Positions 1 to 12,391 of a DNA stretch of 64,000 bases are shown here, one piece after another (within the stretch, counting starts at the first letter, position 1; each line of letters opens with the position of its first letter). The stretch comes from Limonium bicolor (taxonomy: Eukaryota > Streptophyta > Magnoliopsida > Caryophyllales > Plumbaginaceae), in contig CM041778.1 in the NCBI GenBank assembly GCA_023374045.1, forward strand, positions 293,175,533 to 293,239,532. The letters run 5' to 3'. Both the position numbers and the translations under genes were made by a program. The notes beneath the pieces were generated by a model. It saw nothing but the letters and a program-made list of their open reading frames with translations. It searched no databases and was not told where the DNA came from.

Positions 1-1507
1 CCCCGTCTTAATCCAACCGTGGTTATCGCAAACTTAACAACATAAATACAAACGTCAGTGGAATTTAATATATACTAGGACCTTTCTACGGTTTGAAATG
101 CAAGAATACCCAAACTTAAATACTTACAACCGTTCAACCAAAATCCATACCAACCGAGTTTCATTGTATTCTCCAAGTCTAGCAAGTTTACCACAAGTTC
201 GAATATTAACAGACGGGTGTAGATACACAACCCGTACTCAAAATAAAACCCTCTTGAGTCTACCCACTCCTACTCTCGAGGTGAGTCTTCTGTGGGCGCT
301 TACCTGCAAAATGTAAACAGTTATCCCTGAGGGGGTCAACACCTTTGCTGGTACAATTCTCTTATAGCCCCCAAGCTAACGGGGCTACAACGACTAATTA
401 TCGATAGCATGCAGTTGATTAGATACACGACATAAATAAGAAGTACAATAAACATTAAACCACATATGAACAATAATAGTTCAAACACAATGAACGACTT
501 AAAAGCGTTCCCTTAGTAAGTGAGTTAATCTTTTAACTCCTTAAGTTATGATTCCTCTTAATCTCAGTCCATACTTATCTTACCTCAATCTTAATCCTTA
601 TCTCAGCCTCAATGTACCAACCGTTCTTTAATTAGAATTGGTTGTATCTTATCTCAATATTTATCTTGTCGGGTCAAAAGTACCCCTAGCCAATGAGCTA
701 TTAACGTACACCATTGGTTAAATAAACAACTTATCTTAAATTTGGGATTTAGGTGATCCCACCGCACCATCTTATTCTTGCCTCCCACCTTGGATTGTAA
801 TCCACTGTGGCTGAGTCGACGTTCGACTCTAGGTAACAAGTCCGAAGACAAGTCTCAAGCGAAAGCTAGATCTGATTCAGATACCGACCCCCTTTCCTTA
901 ACATGCATAACCGGAGTTAGTTCCGGATTCCTCACTCCCCCCAAGTTCCAGTTAGTAGAAAGTCTTAAAGACGATGCGTTAGTTAAACCTTTCTCGGGTA
1001 TTAACCAACCTGTTTGGGAGTGAATCTTTTATCTCATTCAATGTTACTAAGTATTGTTAGTAACTAATCTCAAGGTCAAGTGTGTTAGAACAATGCAAAC
1101 ACACAAGAAGATAAATAGTCTGGTTGCATGCTTTATCTTATTTTAGTCGAAGCAAATAAACAGATAGCACACAAGCCGAGGGACACCTTGTTAGCAAGCA
1201 GGCTACAAGAAAACCATACCGTGCATCGTCGTTTGTGTCGGTTGTCTAATCTCCTTCCGAATCCCAATTCTCAAATCCTAAAACATTCATCCAATTTAGG
1301 TTGTTAATTACTTAACTTACTTAGCCACTAATGATCCCCAACTAATACCTCCTAAGTTCTTATAAACTTAACCTTAAACACTTAAATCATTTGCTTAACT
1401 TAATCTCTTAAGTCCTTATATGCTTGTTTTCTAATCATCATTACCACCTTAATGGCTTACTACTTATACCTCTTATCATCCTTAAAATTTGAAATTTGTT
1501 TTTATAA

Positions 1508-1711
1508 GGGCCGACCGACCGCCGATCGACTCAAGACCCTCTGGGTCAGTCTATTTCAGAAACATTCTGGTTCACTGAATTTTGCCCGACCGACCCAAGC
1601 TCAGCCCGACCGACCCAAAACCCTCTGGGTCGGTCCATTCCAGAAACATTTCGGCTAGTTATTTACAGTCCGACCGACCCAGCCAGGGTCGGTCCCCTAG
1701 GGGTCGACTGC
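1508..1711 (-). repeat. GC-rich GTCGG-core tandem array in A' LTR
   Basis: About three degenerate units of roughly 80 bp built on ccgaccgaccca and its complement tgggtcggtc, with a ctgggtcggtccattccaga spacer. On the minus strand the spacer reads tctggaatggaccgaccc, almost the same as the units of the family C array at 59158-59630 and unlike the array in the A LTRs. It occupies the same relative place as the A array. Confidence 0.75.
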
Positions 1712-3109
1712 AGAACCTTTCCAAAATTTGTCTAACCTGCTCCAAACTTCTCCTCAAGCTTCCTAATATGTCCTAACATCATTTAGGCACTCTTATATCC
1801 CTTTTAACTCATGTTCAAGCCTCCATCTAACTTCTTTGATCAACTCACTTCTAAAACCTTTAAACACTTACTCAATTTCTCACAAACATTCTAAACGCTT
1901 ATAACATTTTCCTTAGGATTTCTAGGTGGTAATTTATACCTACAACTTAGACTAACCAAAGTGTTTCTTCACAACATGATAACCACTCCATAAACATTGT
2001 TACTCATTCCCATTTCCTTTACTCAAACTTCTCAAGACTCCTCAAGGTCATATACTCTAGTTCTTGCTTAAACCTCCACAAGACATAATACCTTATTTCC
2101 TTCAAACTTTGCACAAGTTTCATAACTTCTCTTATCATGGTTTTGGTGTCTTAAATTCAACATTGTAACCCCTAGTTCCTCCTAGACATTCCTAGGTCAT
2201 CTTAATACTCAAGAACACCTTAGTTTATCCATTTTCACTAAAACAACCCTTAATGTTTACTAGTACATCCTTAGTCATAAAATCTCCTTAGAACACCTTA
2301 CACACCAAGTTTCACAACCAAAATTTGACATGGCTTTTCTAGTATATTCCTACGCCCAAACATTTAGTTTTTCACCCTTAAACAACCAAGAACACTCAAA
2401 TCCTCAATAAACACTCTTACACACAAAACTTCACCAAAACTACACCACATCATAATATAGTGCATAAACTTAAATTGCTTGGCTCTTAGGCCCTTAAATG
2501 ACTTAAATTTAACCCAATTTCCCACAATAATAGCCTTCAACCTGCAAATACACCCATCAATGCTCCCATTGCAATAATAGTGTTCTTGTAATTCACCTTA
2601 AGATTGTTTAACTACCTCATTTCTCATTTGCTCCTTAGTCACAAGTTCTCAAATATGATCATGTTCTTTCTCCTAGGTTTTATAGCCCTTAATTAATGTA
2701 AACTCTATGCTTTACTTAGTACCTATCTAAACCCATCCCTTAAAGCAATAAACCACCTTAAGGTAAGACATTTACCTTGTTTCTCAAACTTTTCTCTCAA
2801 CTTACTCCTTAGGTTTTCTTGAATGATTCTCGACCAAGGACTTCAATTCTCTTTCCAATGTTCTAATCCACATTCAAATAATCTAATGAGTACTAAGAAA
2901 CATGCCTAAACTCAGAGAATTCAATCTTAGGTTAAAAAGTGTTTTAAGGCTTAAATTGGATGTTTACCTTGGAGTTTCAAGATGGACTTGGTAATGAATC
3001 AAAGAGGACCTCTACTAGTCCTTTAAAGATTGTAATGAGAAGATGATTTTCGGCCATATGTAAAAATGGTGGGAACTTAGTTTTTCTTTGAGTTTTCTTA
3101 CCTTGGATG

Positions 3110-3114
3110 AATGG
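3110..3114. repeat. Target site duplication AATGG (left copy), element A
   Basis: AATGG lies directly before the TG of the 5' LTR. The same five bases follow the terminal CA of the 3' LTR at 36933-36937. Confidence 0.95.
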
Positions 3115-3546
3115 TGAAATACCCCAAACGTTGATATGTTGTTAAACATTTAAACTATGGTATTTAAAGGCTAAAAAGTGCCTTAGAAACATCAGTGAAC
3201 AATTTAAACCATAGTAATATGCAATAAAGCACTAAGATACAGTTTGGGCAAAAACATGCTCTAAGCTTGGAGTGAACTTGGTTAGGACCCAAAGAGCCTA
3301 CCAAGACTTAATAATATTCAATTATGATGTAATAAGGCTAATTAAGTCCTTAGGAAACCTTGGTAGACAATTAAACCAAACAAAACACAAGAAAATACCT
3401 TAAAGTCAATAAGAGCAAAAATGTGCTCTAAGCTTGGGATAAATTTGTATAAGACCTAATGGTCATACCTATACCTTATAAATATGTTAATGAAAATATT
3501 AAATCAATTACCAAAGAAAACCAAGCTTGAAAACAAGTTAAAACAT

Positions 3547-3580
3547 AAAATGTGCTTTAAGGAGTCTTAAAGCACATTTT
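3547..3580 (+). promoter_or_regulatory. 15-bp-arm hairpin in LTR A upstream region
   Basis: Perfect inverted repeat AAAATGTGCTTTAAG / CTTAAAGCACATTTT with a 4-base loop, about 430 bp into the LTR. It recurs at about 12857-12890 (3' LTR, one arm slightly altered), near 20735-20768 (solo LTR) and near 37560-37590 (A'). The single arm recurs alone elsewhere in all LTR families. Function is unknown; it may be a protein-binding word or an RNA structure if transcribed. Confidence 0.6.
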
Positions 3581-3831
3581 TAAAAAAATTGTCTTGTAAA
3601 TGAGTTTTGAATGGCTAAATGTCCATCATTACTCTTTAATTAACATGTGTACTATATAGTATCACATTTGGAAGTCTAAAATGGGAAATCAAAAATTTCA
3701 CATCTAAGTGCCTTGTTTTAGTGAATAGTAACTTTAATAAGCTAGTTTGTAACATAGGTTATTTAAGTAATTTAATTGGTCAACTAAGACCAAACACCCC
3801 TAAGTAAATGATGGGGGCCGGTTTTTATCAT

Positions 3832-3842
3832 GGTGAGTCACC
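3832..3842. promoter_or_regulatory. Palindromic TGAGTCA (bZIP/GCN4-like) site in LTR A
   Basis: GGTGAGTCACC, a perfect palindrome around TGAGTCA, about 720 bp from the LTR start. The core is kept at 13155-13161 and 20474-20480, also about 720 bp from the LTR start, and at 37297-37303 in A'. TGA(G/C)TCA is the known core for plant GCN4-motif bZIP proteins. Regulation is inferred only. Confidence 0.5.
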
Positions 3843-5398
3843 AACATGTAAAAGAAATCAATTAAGGAAAGGAAGGAAATGTGAATAAAAGAAGAAAGTT
3901 AGTTTATAACATAAATATCTTAACAAGGTGTACTCTCTCATCTCATTCTCTTCTTCCTTCTCATTTCACACGTCTTCAAGCTCCCTTCCTCCCTTCCATT
4001 TACGATTTGCTATATTTCCACACAAGAACTCCATCTTTGAATGCTTGTAACTCCTAGCTCCATGGTCCAAATTCAATTTCAAGACCACCATTCTTCTAGT
4101 TGGAGCAAGCTCTACAATTCTATCTTTTAAAATCTTCAAAAGCCTCATTTCAGTGCCAAGGAGATTCACCATTGATGGAGCTTGAGCTCATCTTTTCACA
4201 TATTGTTGTTCTCCCTTGCTTCTAGGTAAGGAATCTCAAAGGAAAATAATGTTTCCTCCATGTTTTGTGTTGTCCGAAAATTCACCATTAATGGTGTCTT
4301 CTCTTGTTCTTCCATAGCTTCATTGCAATCTTCAAAGGGTTTAGAGGAGTCCTCTCTTGATACTTATTCAAGTTCTCTTCCAATTCTATGGTAAAACAAT
4401 TACCTTAATGTGTTAAGAAAATATATGTAACTAGGGTTTACAATGAGATGAAGCATAATGCTTGAATACTCATTATATTATTTGTATGATGTTTAGAAGT
4501 TGAAAAGTAACTAAAAGCCTTGCCAATTTAGTCAAGGAAACAAGAAAGAAGTTTATGGGGAAAAGAGGTAAATGTGCTAACCTAATGTGGTTTAAAGTCT
4601 TAGGAGAAATGAGCTTATATTGCTTATGAAAATGATTTAAGGAGCCAAGGGAAAATGACTTAGAAGAATGCTCTCAAGGAAACTATTAAAGGGCATATGT
4701 ATTGTTGAGTGTATTTGCAGGTCAAAGGCATTATTTATGTGGGAAATTCAGTGTTTAAGGTTTATGTTATTTAAGGGCCTAAGAGCCATGTGATTTAAGG
4801 GCCTAAGTGCCAAGCAATTTAAGTTATGCACTATATTGTGATGTAGTGTAAAATTTGGTGAGTGTTGTGTGTGAGAATACTCTTGATGGGTTTTAGGTGT
4901 TCTTGAATGAAATAAGGTAAAAACCTAAGTGTTTGGATGTGAGAATATACAAGAGAAGCTATGGCAAAATTTGGAAGATGTGTAAGAAGTTCTAAGTGTT
5001 TCAAATGAGTTTTGGTGAGTTTGGAAGTGTTGAGAATGATTAAATGTTTTACTAGGGAAGAAATCATGTATTAAGGTGTTTAGAGTGCTACAAGGATTTA
5101 GACATTGTCTTGGAAGTTCTAGAAATCAAAGGAGTTGTTCTAGGACTTAGGCAATCTTTGGAAAACAAGGAGAAGGAATAAACTTGTAAAAGGACTACAA
5201 GGATGACATAAGGAATTTAGTTGTAAGAAAATATGCTTAAGAGTGGATGTTCAAATGGAGAAGAAATATTATGGTATAATGGTTACAATAGGCATGAACA
5301 CCACTTAGAAATCCTAAGGAGAAAGTACTATAAGTGTTAGAGGTTTGGGTGGAAATTGGTTAAGTATTTAAAGGCTTAGAAAATGAGTGTTTTGCCTT

Positions 5399-5648
5399 GT
5401 CCGAACATCCGTCCGGACATGGACGTTGGACAGGCCCTGTTGCGTAAAAATTTTCAGAGTCTCGACTTGTGTCCGACCTTGGGAAGTCCGGACACAAGTT
5501 CGGACGTACCTGCTTCTACTTTGAAATTTTCTCGACCTATGTCCGAACTTCCGAAGTCCGGACACAAGTTCGGACAGGCGTCTGTTTTCAGTTTTGAGTC
5601 TCGACTTGCGTCCGAACTTGGGAAGTCGGACACAAGTTCGGACATGCC
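5399..5648 (+). repeat. GC-rich 70-bp tandem array, LTR A 5' copy
   Basis: A partial leader unit (gtccgaacatccgtccggac) and then three units starting ctcgac at 5461, 5531 and 5600 (periods 70 and 69). Each unit holds an inverted pair such as gtccgaactt ... aagtccggac followed by acaagttcggac, so each can fold into a stem. GC content is far above the surrounding LTR. The overlapping short frames on both strands are by-products of the repeat. Confidence 0.9.
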
Positions 5649-7566
5649 ACTGTTTTGGCCAAAAATGTTGTTTAAGGTTAGGAAAAGTTGCCTAAAAATG
5701 GTGATTATTAAGTAATGATGTTATAAGAATGTTAAGGACATGTTAAGTGAGTTATAATGGCAATTTAGTGAGGGAAAAGTTGTACTAAAATGTAAAAGTA
5801 AAATAAGTTAAAAATGTGAAGTTATGTAACTAAGTTAACGGGGAAAAGTTATAAGCATTAGACTTTAAACAATCATGTTACCCCAATGTTAATAAAAGTA
5901 CATGTAATGTTAGCAGTTGTTCGAGAATTGCTCGAGGAACATAAGTGGACATGATAAAGTGGACTCCGGTGACAGGTATGGTTTTCTTGCAACATGTGTC
6001 CTACCGGATTACACCGGCTTGTATGCCAATGTGTTTTTCTGTGTGTTTGCCACGTTCTAAGATAAATCATGAAACGAGTTTACAGTCGTTACTTGTTGTT
6101 GTATGTCTACGTGCCAATACCGGTAACCCCGAATGCGCTTGAAGGGCTAGTTAACCACTATTAGGTAAACGTAAGAGAACGGTATCCGGTGATAACGTTT
6201 CTGACATAAGGAACGTTCTAACCACGGCTATGCGTGAGTTAGTTATGTGATGTTTGTGTGTGATGTTTGTGTGTGAATGTATGACTCTCCCTTCCCTTGT
6301 GTGTGTGTCTAACAAGACTTAACCCAATGTTGTGATTGTTTAATTAAGTTCAATGTTGAACTTCTAACAAGGGCTAACGGGGGAAGTGAGGAGTCCGGTC
6401 TGTTCTGGCCACGCGTGTGAGTATGGGGGTCGTTGTCATATCAGGTTCGATCCTCTCTGTATGTTATGGTTGTTTTCCAATTTGGTTTCCAACCTTCCCT
6501 TTAGCTTAACCAAGGCTATTTTACTGACTCACGTCGGGCCACAGGGGCATACTATGTTATGTTTGTTCGGTGTGCTTGGATCACTATATCCGAGATTCCT
6601 TGTGTTAAGTTATCCGTTCATTTAACGAGACGGTAACAAGTTATGTAATGAGCTTATCATGAGACTGGCAACATTCTCTAGGCAACAAGTGAACTGACTA
6701 TGTTTGGGCCGTTCATAAAAGGGAACCGTACCCGTTATGTTTATTGTTGTTATGATGTAATATCTATTGCGATGTTATTATGTGCACGTTGTAACGTGAA
6801 AAGTGTTGTTATGTGTTGTTATGTTGAATGTTATATGTTGTAAAATGTGGAGTATGTGGATCATGGAAATGAATCCCAGTTGTGATAAGAGGCGTTTAAG
6901 GATAACCCGATTAATGGGTAGTTGTCGTCTATTAAGGAAGTAGCTCCATTAGAGGAGAAACACTCTAGGGACAATGAATACCATGAGTGACTTATCAAGT
7001 AAGGATGTACTATCCGTTTGTTGAGCACATTGAGGCGAAATGTTATGTGTTGTGTGTTTACAGTTGCATGCATGATTTAAATATAATCAACCGCATGCTA
7101 AGACGACAATTAGTTGTGCGTGGCCCGGTAGCATGTGGGCTGCGGGATTACCATACCAGCAAAGGTGCTGAGCCCCTCGGGGCCACCCTTTCTCTTCTTT
7201 TCCTATTTCAGGTACAGAGAGCTGGAAGCCGTTCGAGAGTAGGACGGGTAGTCGTTGTACATGGGTAATCATTTAAGTTGTATATATGCAGTAGGTGTAG
7301 TAAGACCGAAATTGTTATCGGCATCAGTTTGTAAATACTCGGTACAGTTGGAAAGTGTAAGTTGTTTCTATTGTTAATGGAAGGGTCAGTAATGTGTAGT
7401 CGCTCGGAATCTAGTCCATCAGACCGGTACAATGTTTATGTAATAGCCTTGTTCCACGTGGGTGGTTAACGGCATGTAACCCATCGAGTTAAGTAATGTG
7501 ACGAAGTATGTTTTTCCGCTGCAGTTTATTGTAATTTTGTTAATGTTGGATGGGGTGTTACAAAAG

Positions 7567-7578
7567 TGGTATCAAGCG
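7567..7578 (+). other. Primer binding site of element A (one base short)
   Basis: TGGTATCAAGCG lies four bases after the 5' LTR. The usual plant initiator-Met primer site TGGTATCAGAGC fits if one G is missing. Element B in this window has the intact form. Confidence 0.75.
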
Positions 7579-10500
7579 AAGTATTGCTCTGATGACTGAA
7601 TAACCGAGCTTAGGAAGTACCGAGTTAGGATTTTAGTACTTTGGGTTAAGGCTTGAGTGATAGCGTGAGAGATACGCTAGATAGGTATAACCAGTGTGTA
7701 CTGGAAACCTGCAATATCCAACCCACCCTCCACAATCCCTGTTTTATAACTTGGGAAACAACGCCAGAGAGATGAAGGTCCTCTCATACTCGGGAATACC
7801 TGATCTGGCTGTATTTAAACACCTCTAAAGGTATGGAGAACCTGTCATACGGTAGATCCCGAAAGGTGGGAATCTCGGAGACGGTTTCCATCTGAACAAT
7901 GTTAATCGCAATAAATAGCGAAGAATGAAGAATTTTGTGTATAAGAGAGTAGAATTTCCGGCAACCTGGGTCGACAAGCCGAGCAGTCGAGAATAACCAG
8001 CTTGCATCGCACCGACCGTGCAACTGACAAGAAGTGCAGTAATGAAACCCGAGACGAGTGTCTACGGGACTACAGTTGTTAAATGATGCACCAACGGTAT
8101 ACCAACCGACAAAGGAACCACAACGTAGTGCCTAAACAGAGACAAGTCTCAGTAACCACGACAAATGCGTGGAACGGGCTACGAAGGGGAAACAATACTA
8201 AGAAAAGGGGTCTCCAGAATAGGAAACACCCTAGTTAATGATTATCACGTGAAGACAGTGCGAAGTCACCTAGAGGAGTTATTATCAAGACAGTAAGATC
8301 AAGTGAGGGCCAATAAGGCCACCGATGTCAGTGCGGGTAAAAATGATACCGCAACCGGTGTGTGTGTTGAACCGATAGCCAGTTAGCATGGCGCACTTGC
8401 CATGGCAAGTGCTGCTATAACAGGGCTGTTCGGGAAATTTATAACCACTACAAAGTACTTGGTAAAGTACCATAAAGTTAAATGTGATCGTCATAACAGT
8501 GGAAGGGCATGTTAGCCTAACCTCTGTAATTGTAAGTACACCAGTCAGCAAGAAGCTAGACTTGGTTAAGGTAAGAAGATGTTGTGAAACCATGAAAAAT
8601 TTTCTTTCAACTCAGATTTATTTCAAACTCTTTTCCTTCAAAACCAGATTTTCTTTCAAACCAATACTTCTTTCTAACCTTCTTCTAAACCAAACCAGTA
8701 AAACTAAGGGCAGTTGATAAAGATACAACAAGGGATAAACTTTCCCTCGATTAAGTTCGGGAAGCACGGAATGAATGTTGTCACGGGACAATATAAGGGA
8801 GTTGACAACAGAATACTTCACTTAGGCGTGTGACGGACACTACGAGTGTACTAACTGTAATGTGGGACGACCGCACTCCGATAGGAGCTTGTGGGCCTGA
8901 CAGACCTACTTATGGGTTAGTTGGGTAAGTAGTAATGTATCAGTAGGGTACCCCACATATGTATACGAGTAGAGTCCGAAACACGGGAAGTAGTCGACTC
9001 CGTACTACGGTCAGCAGTATAAGTCAAACAAGCGCTAAGGATTACAAGGAATGGTTGAAGTTAAGGAACTCAGTTAAGTTAACGAGACTAAAGGAATTAG
9101 TGAATTCCTTTCAAGGAAATGTTTAAGAGTCAGGAGGTGCGAAGTGCACTAACTGTAATGTAAAGACAGCGTATATGTCTTAAGGATCCTCAAGGGTAAA
9201 CATGATAGCTGGAACGGTGACCCAGCCTGTACATGGCAAGCAGATGCCTAACGTGAACACATTAGTGTGCAATGAACGAGATGAAACTCCCAGAATGAGT
9301 ACCAACACTACCAGGAACGTTGATCTTCACAAAAAAGGATAATAAGCCAGTTAAGAACGCAAACGGCGTGGCTAACTAAATATACCAATAAGTGTGAACC
9401 AGATGTAATGGCATAACTTTGTGACACCCAGGAGCAATCCTTGAAGGGTGTTCGCATCAACAAGTGTTGCACGAAATGACATGACAGAAGCACAAGGGTT
9501 GAAACTAACACCCAGTTTAGACATAGGTTGTCAGGAGACGGACTGACAAACCTAAGGGGCATCCCATGAAAGGAAACAGAATGCAACGACCTTGTCATGG
9601 AGCTCAATATAATATCCAAACCATATAATGTTGTACAGAGAAGTACATGTGTGTGGACAGCATAAAATGAGCGCAGCTCAAGGCAAATAAGGCTTATAAG
9701 CCATAAGCAAGATATGTTATATAAATTAGATTGATTGCAGAAGCCTATGTTGTATAAGTGAATAGAGCGGAGAACGAATCACTGCATTAAGAGTGGGGAT
9801 ACCTCTCGATATTGTGAGACCGCAGGAGCGGTAGTTATGTAAATCAAGTCCAAGAAATATGTTAAGGATGGACAATATTAATATTATTTAAGAGCAGTTA
9901 GTTTAGTAGTATGTGTGTATAATGTGAAGCACCTGGCTGAATAACAGCGGTTTGTAACTCGAGTGATCAACGCTCAAGAAGTATTCGGTAGTCATCCAAA
10001 TGAATGACAAACCATAATACGAGTGATGTAAGTATACGTGTGGAAGTTAATGTGACAGTAAATACCATACAAGTTGGTGTTATACAATAAGAAAGAGCAC
10101 GGTACGCAGCAAGCGACCGTAGTATAAGTGTTGTTAAATAATGATATGGCAGAGTAGAGCAGTTATGAATTAAATTCAGTGGTGATGCAAGGTAAGTGAT
10201 GTTAAACAGACTGGGCAATAAGCCAGTGGAAGGTACTATGTGATGAGGAACTCAGTATGGATTCCATGGCGAATCGCATAAGAGATTTACTATCAAGAGT
10301 TTACGCCTCTGCACTCTGTATGACTGAGTGTTTTGGTATTGCACTTGCGCAGTAATGATCGAGTGGGATAGCTAGGAATTGGAAACATGTTAATGGTGGA
10401 GGAATAATGTTATAATGGCTGATGCATAGGAAATGCAATGCCGCACCAATGAAAGAATACGTGTACAAAACCAAATGTGGAGGCATGATTAACAGTAAGT

Positions 10501-12106
10501 GACTACAGTAGCACTAACTGCCAAATATCGGTATGGAATATACCCCAAATGGTGGAAATGGCTGAGAGAGCACTACACACTAGGTAGTAGCTCAATCTCA
10601 ACCGATAGTAAGTCAGAAGGGAACAAGTCAATCATTGTGAAATATGTACCGGCATATACAATCAATTATTATGGAAGTGGATAGAAAGTTTATAACTCAC
10701 CGAATTCGCTCACGGTAAGAGATACCACGCATCGGTTGAGAAACCATTATTACCAAGATAAAGGTGATTTGGAGATATACAATACAGTAAGAATAACAAA
10801 TGGGGCAAATTAAGCTCTACAGTTATTAGAGTTTCACAGCAGAAACTGGTGAGCCAGAAATTCAAGTGTTGAATGTGCATGGTAAACATGAGTGAGCGGC
10901 TAATTATTAATGCCTAGAAGCCTCACAGGCCAGAACCGAAACCAGTTAAGAGTTTAAGCAAACTCCAATGAGAATTCTTGGTTTAGGAACTAAACCGCCA
11001 ATATGGTTAAGATCCTCTAATCAGATGCATTGTATAATAGACCGTGTGGAAGTTAAAACACTTCACGACGGCAGAACATTTTACGCCAATGTTTAGTGAT
11101 TGATTACGTGGGCGTAATCCCTTTTAAGGGGGTAGAGCGCAAAACCACTTAGTGTGTATTACCGTACAAGTGTACGTGACTTATGTTGTGCATAGCACAA
11201 ATAATTTGTTTTGATGATTGGTGCGTGTGTTACGTAAACATACGCATTCATTCATGGTTTAATTGTGGTAATTACGCACAGAAGATGCGAATACCATTGT
11301 GATAAGTGTGTTGATTTATTAACAGTTGTGTGTGATAGTACAAGTGTGGGGAGTAGAGAAACTCCCGGGGAACAAAACCCCGACAGTGTATAAATGTGAA
11401 ACTGTGTGTTGTATTTTGGTAAAATATATGTGTATATATATACTGTATAGTGATTCATGAAAGGGTATGAAACCGACATAGAACCTAGTGAGAATAAGAT
11501 TCCCTAGGTAACAACATTAAAGTGAATGGAGGTAACTGATAGACGGAGTTCTATCCCTTGGAGATGTTATGATCATGATTAGAATGATTAAAAAGATAGA
11601 AAATTGAAAATGAGTTATTTATTTGATGCTTGAAAATGAAGTGGGAGGTGGAACTTGATTTGCATGCGATCAAGGGAAGCCGAACACAAATTGGGGTGGA
11701 AGGATAGTTCGACACTGATGCTGATCACATTAGGGTTGAATGATTCTTGAAGCTCCCCTTAAGTGGTCACAAATAACCACGCTAAGAAAAGAAGAAAAGA
11801 GCATAAGTTGGACTTGGAGTTGTGTGTGTTTTCAAATAGGATTTTCAATTGGTATTTATAAAACATCGATAGATACTTTACATAATTAAAGTTCTCTTAC
11901 TTAACCTCACAAGGAAAAATTTCAAATTTTAGTGATTGTTTTGATCTCCCAAAGGCACGGGGACGGAAGGTGTCCATCGCGACCGGGTTCTGCGGGATCA
12001 CAGCGTATATCAAAGATATTTTTGATTGTTGTACATGCTATGACATATTGTGTGGTATGTGTAATAAATAGTATTTTGACCTTGAGTTCCAAAAGTGTAT
12101 GTCATT

Positions 12107-12313
12107 AAGACCTATGTGTCTAAAGGCTGTTATGTTATCAAGACCTATGTGTCTAAAGGTTGTTATGTTACCCAAGACCAGAGAGTCTAAGGGTTGTTAT
12201 GTATGTGTAAATGTTGTTAAGATACCCGGACCATTGAGTCCGAGGTTATCATGTGAATATGTTATGTTATGTATGGATGTGTATATGTACCCGGACCATT
12301 AAGTCCGAGGGTG
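12107..12313 (+). repeat. Short tandem hairpin repeats near 3' end of A interior
   Basis: Three units of 33-34 bp starting aagacc at 12107, 12140 and 12174 (aagacctatgtgtctaaagg type) are followed by two copies of cggaccattgagtccgagg-type sequence at 12227 and 12292. The latter contain a GGAC ... GTCC inverted pair, so each can form a small hairpin. Confidence 0.7.
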
Positions 12314-12391
12314 TGATGTAAAATATGTTTGGTTATGGAAGTTCTATTTTGTGAGTTATTCCCGTGTTCTAATCTATGATGTGTGGGAAGT

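Larger units (their letters stand above)
1..3114 (-). mobile_element. A'-type LTR, left-hand part (interrupted and cut by window edge)
   Basis: Diverged copy of the family A LTR, sense strand minus. Landmarks match the solo A LTR at 16805-21197 in the same order: the stretch around 338-420 (cacctttgctggtac ... gactaattatcgatagcatgcagttgatt) parallels 17204-17285, and the stretch around 2460-2560 (ttaaattgcttggctcttaggcccttaaa, cctgcaaatacaccca) parallels 19480-19600. The LTR continues at 36938 after the A element inserted at 3114. Its other end lies left of the window. No credible protein is encoded; the short frames in it are not conserved between copies. Nothing else is seen in this stretch except the GC-rich block at 1508-1711. 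Confidence 0.8.
3115..7562 (+). repeat. 5' LTR of element A (4448 bp)
   Basis: Begins TGAAATACCCCAAACG and ends GGGGTGTTACA. The ends form an imperfect 11-bp terminal inverted repeat. The whole stretch is repeated at 12431-15206 plus 35252-36932, and inverted at 16805-21197. It contains the hairpin at 3547-3580, the TGAGTCA site at 3834-3840 and the GC-rich array at 5399-5648. No protein-coding signal is seen. Confidence 0.93.

Noticed and set aside
1..3114. Treating this stretch as host intergenic DNA
   Set aside because: Collinear landmarks with the solo A LTR show it is a diverged LTR continued at 36938-37855.
5399..5648. Regularly spaced GTCCGA repeats considered as a CRISPR-like array
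   Set aside because: The spacers are repeated too, the context is a plant LTR retrotransposon, and there are no cas genes.
5368..5715. Overlapping short frames rich in S, D, G on both strands over the GC-rich arrays (also 14682-14999, 18672-18941, 59067-59664)
   Set aside because: They are read-through of foldback tandem repeats on all frames, with no start context and no conservation beyond the repeat.
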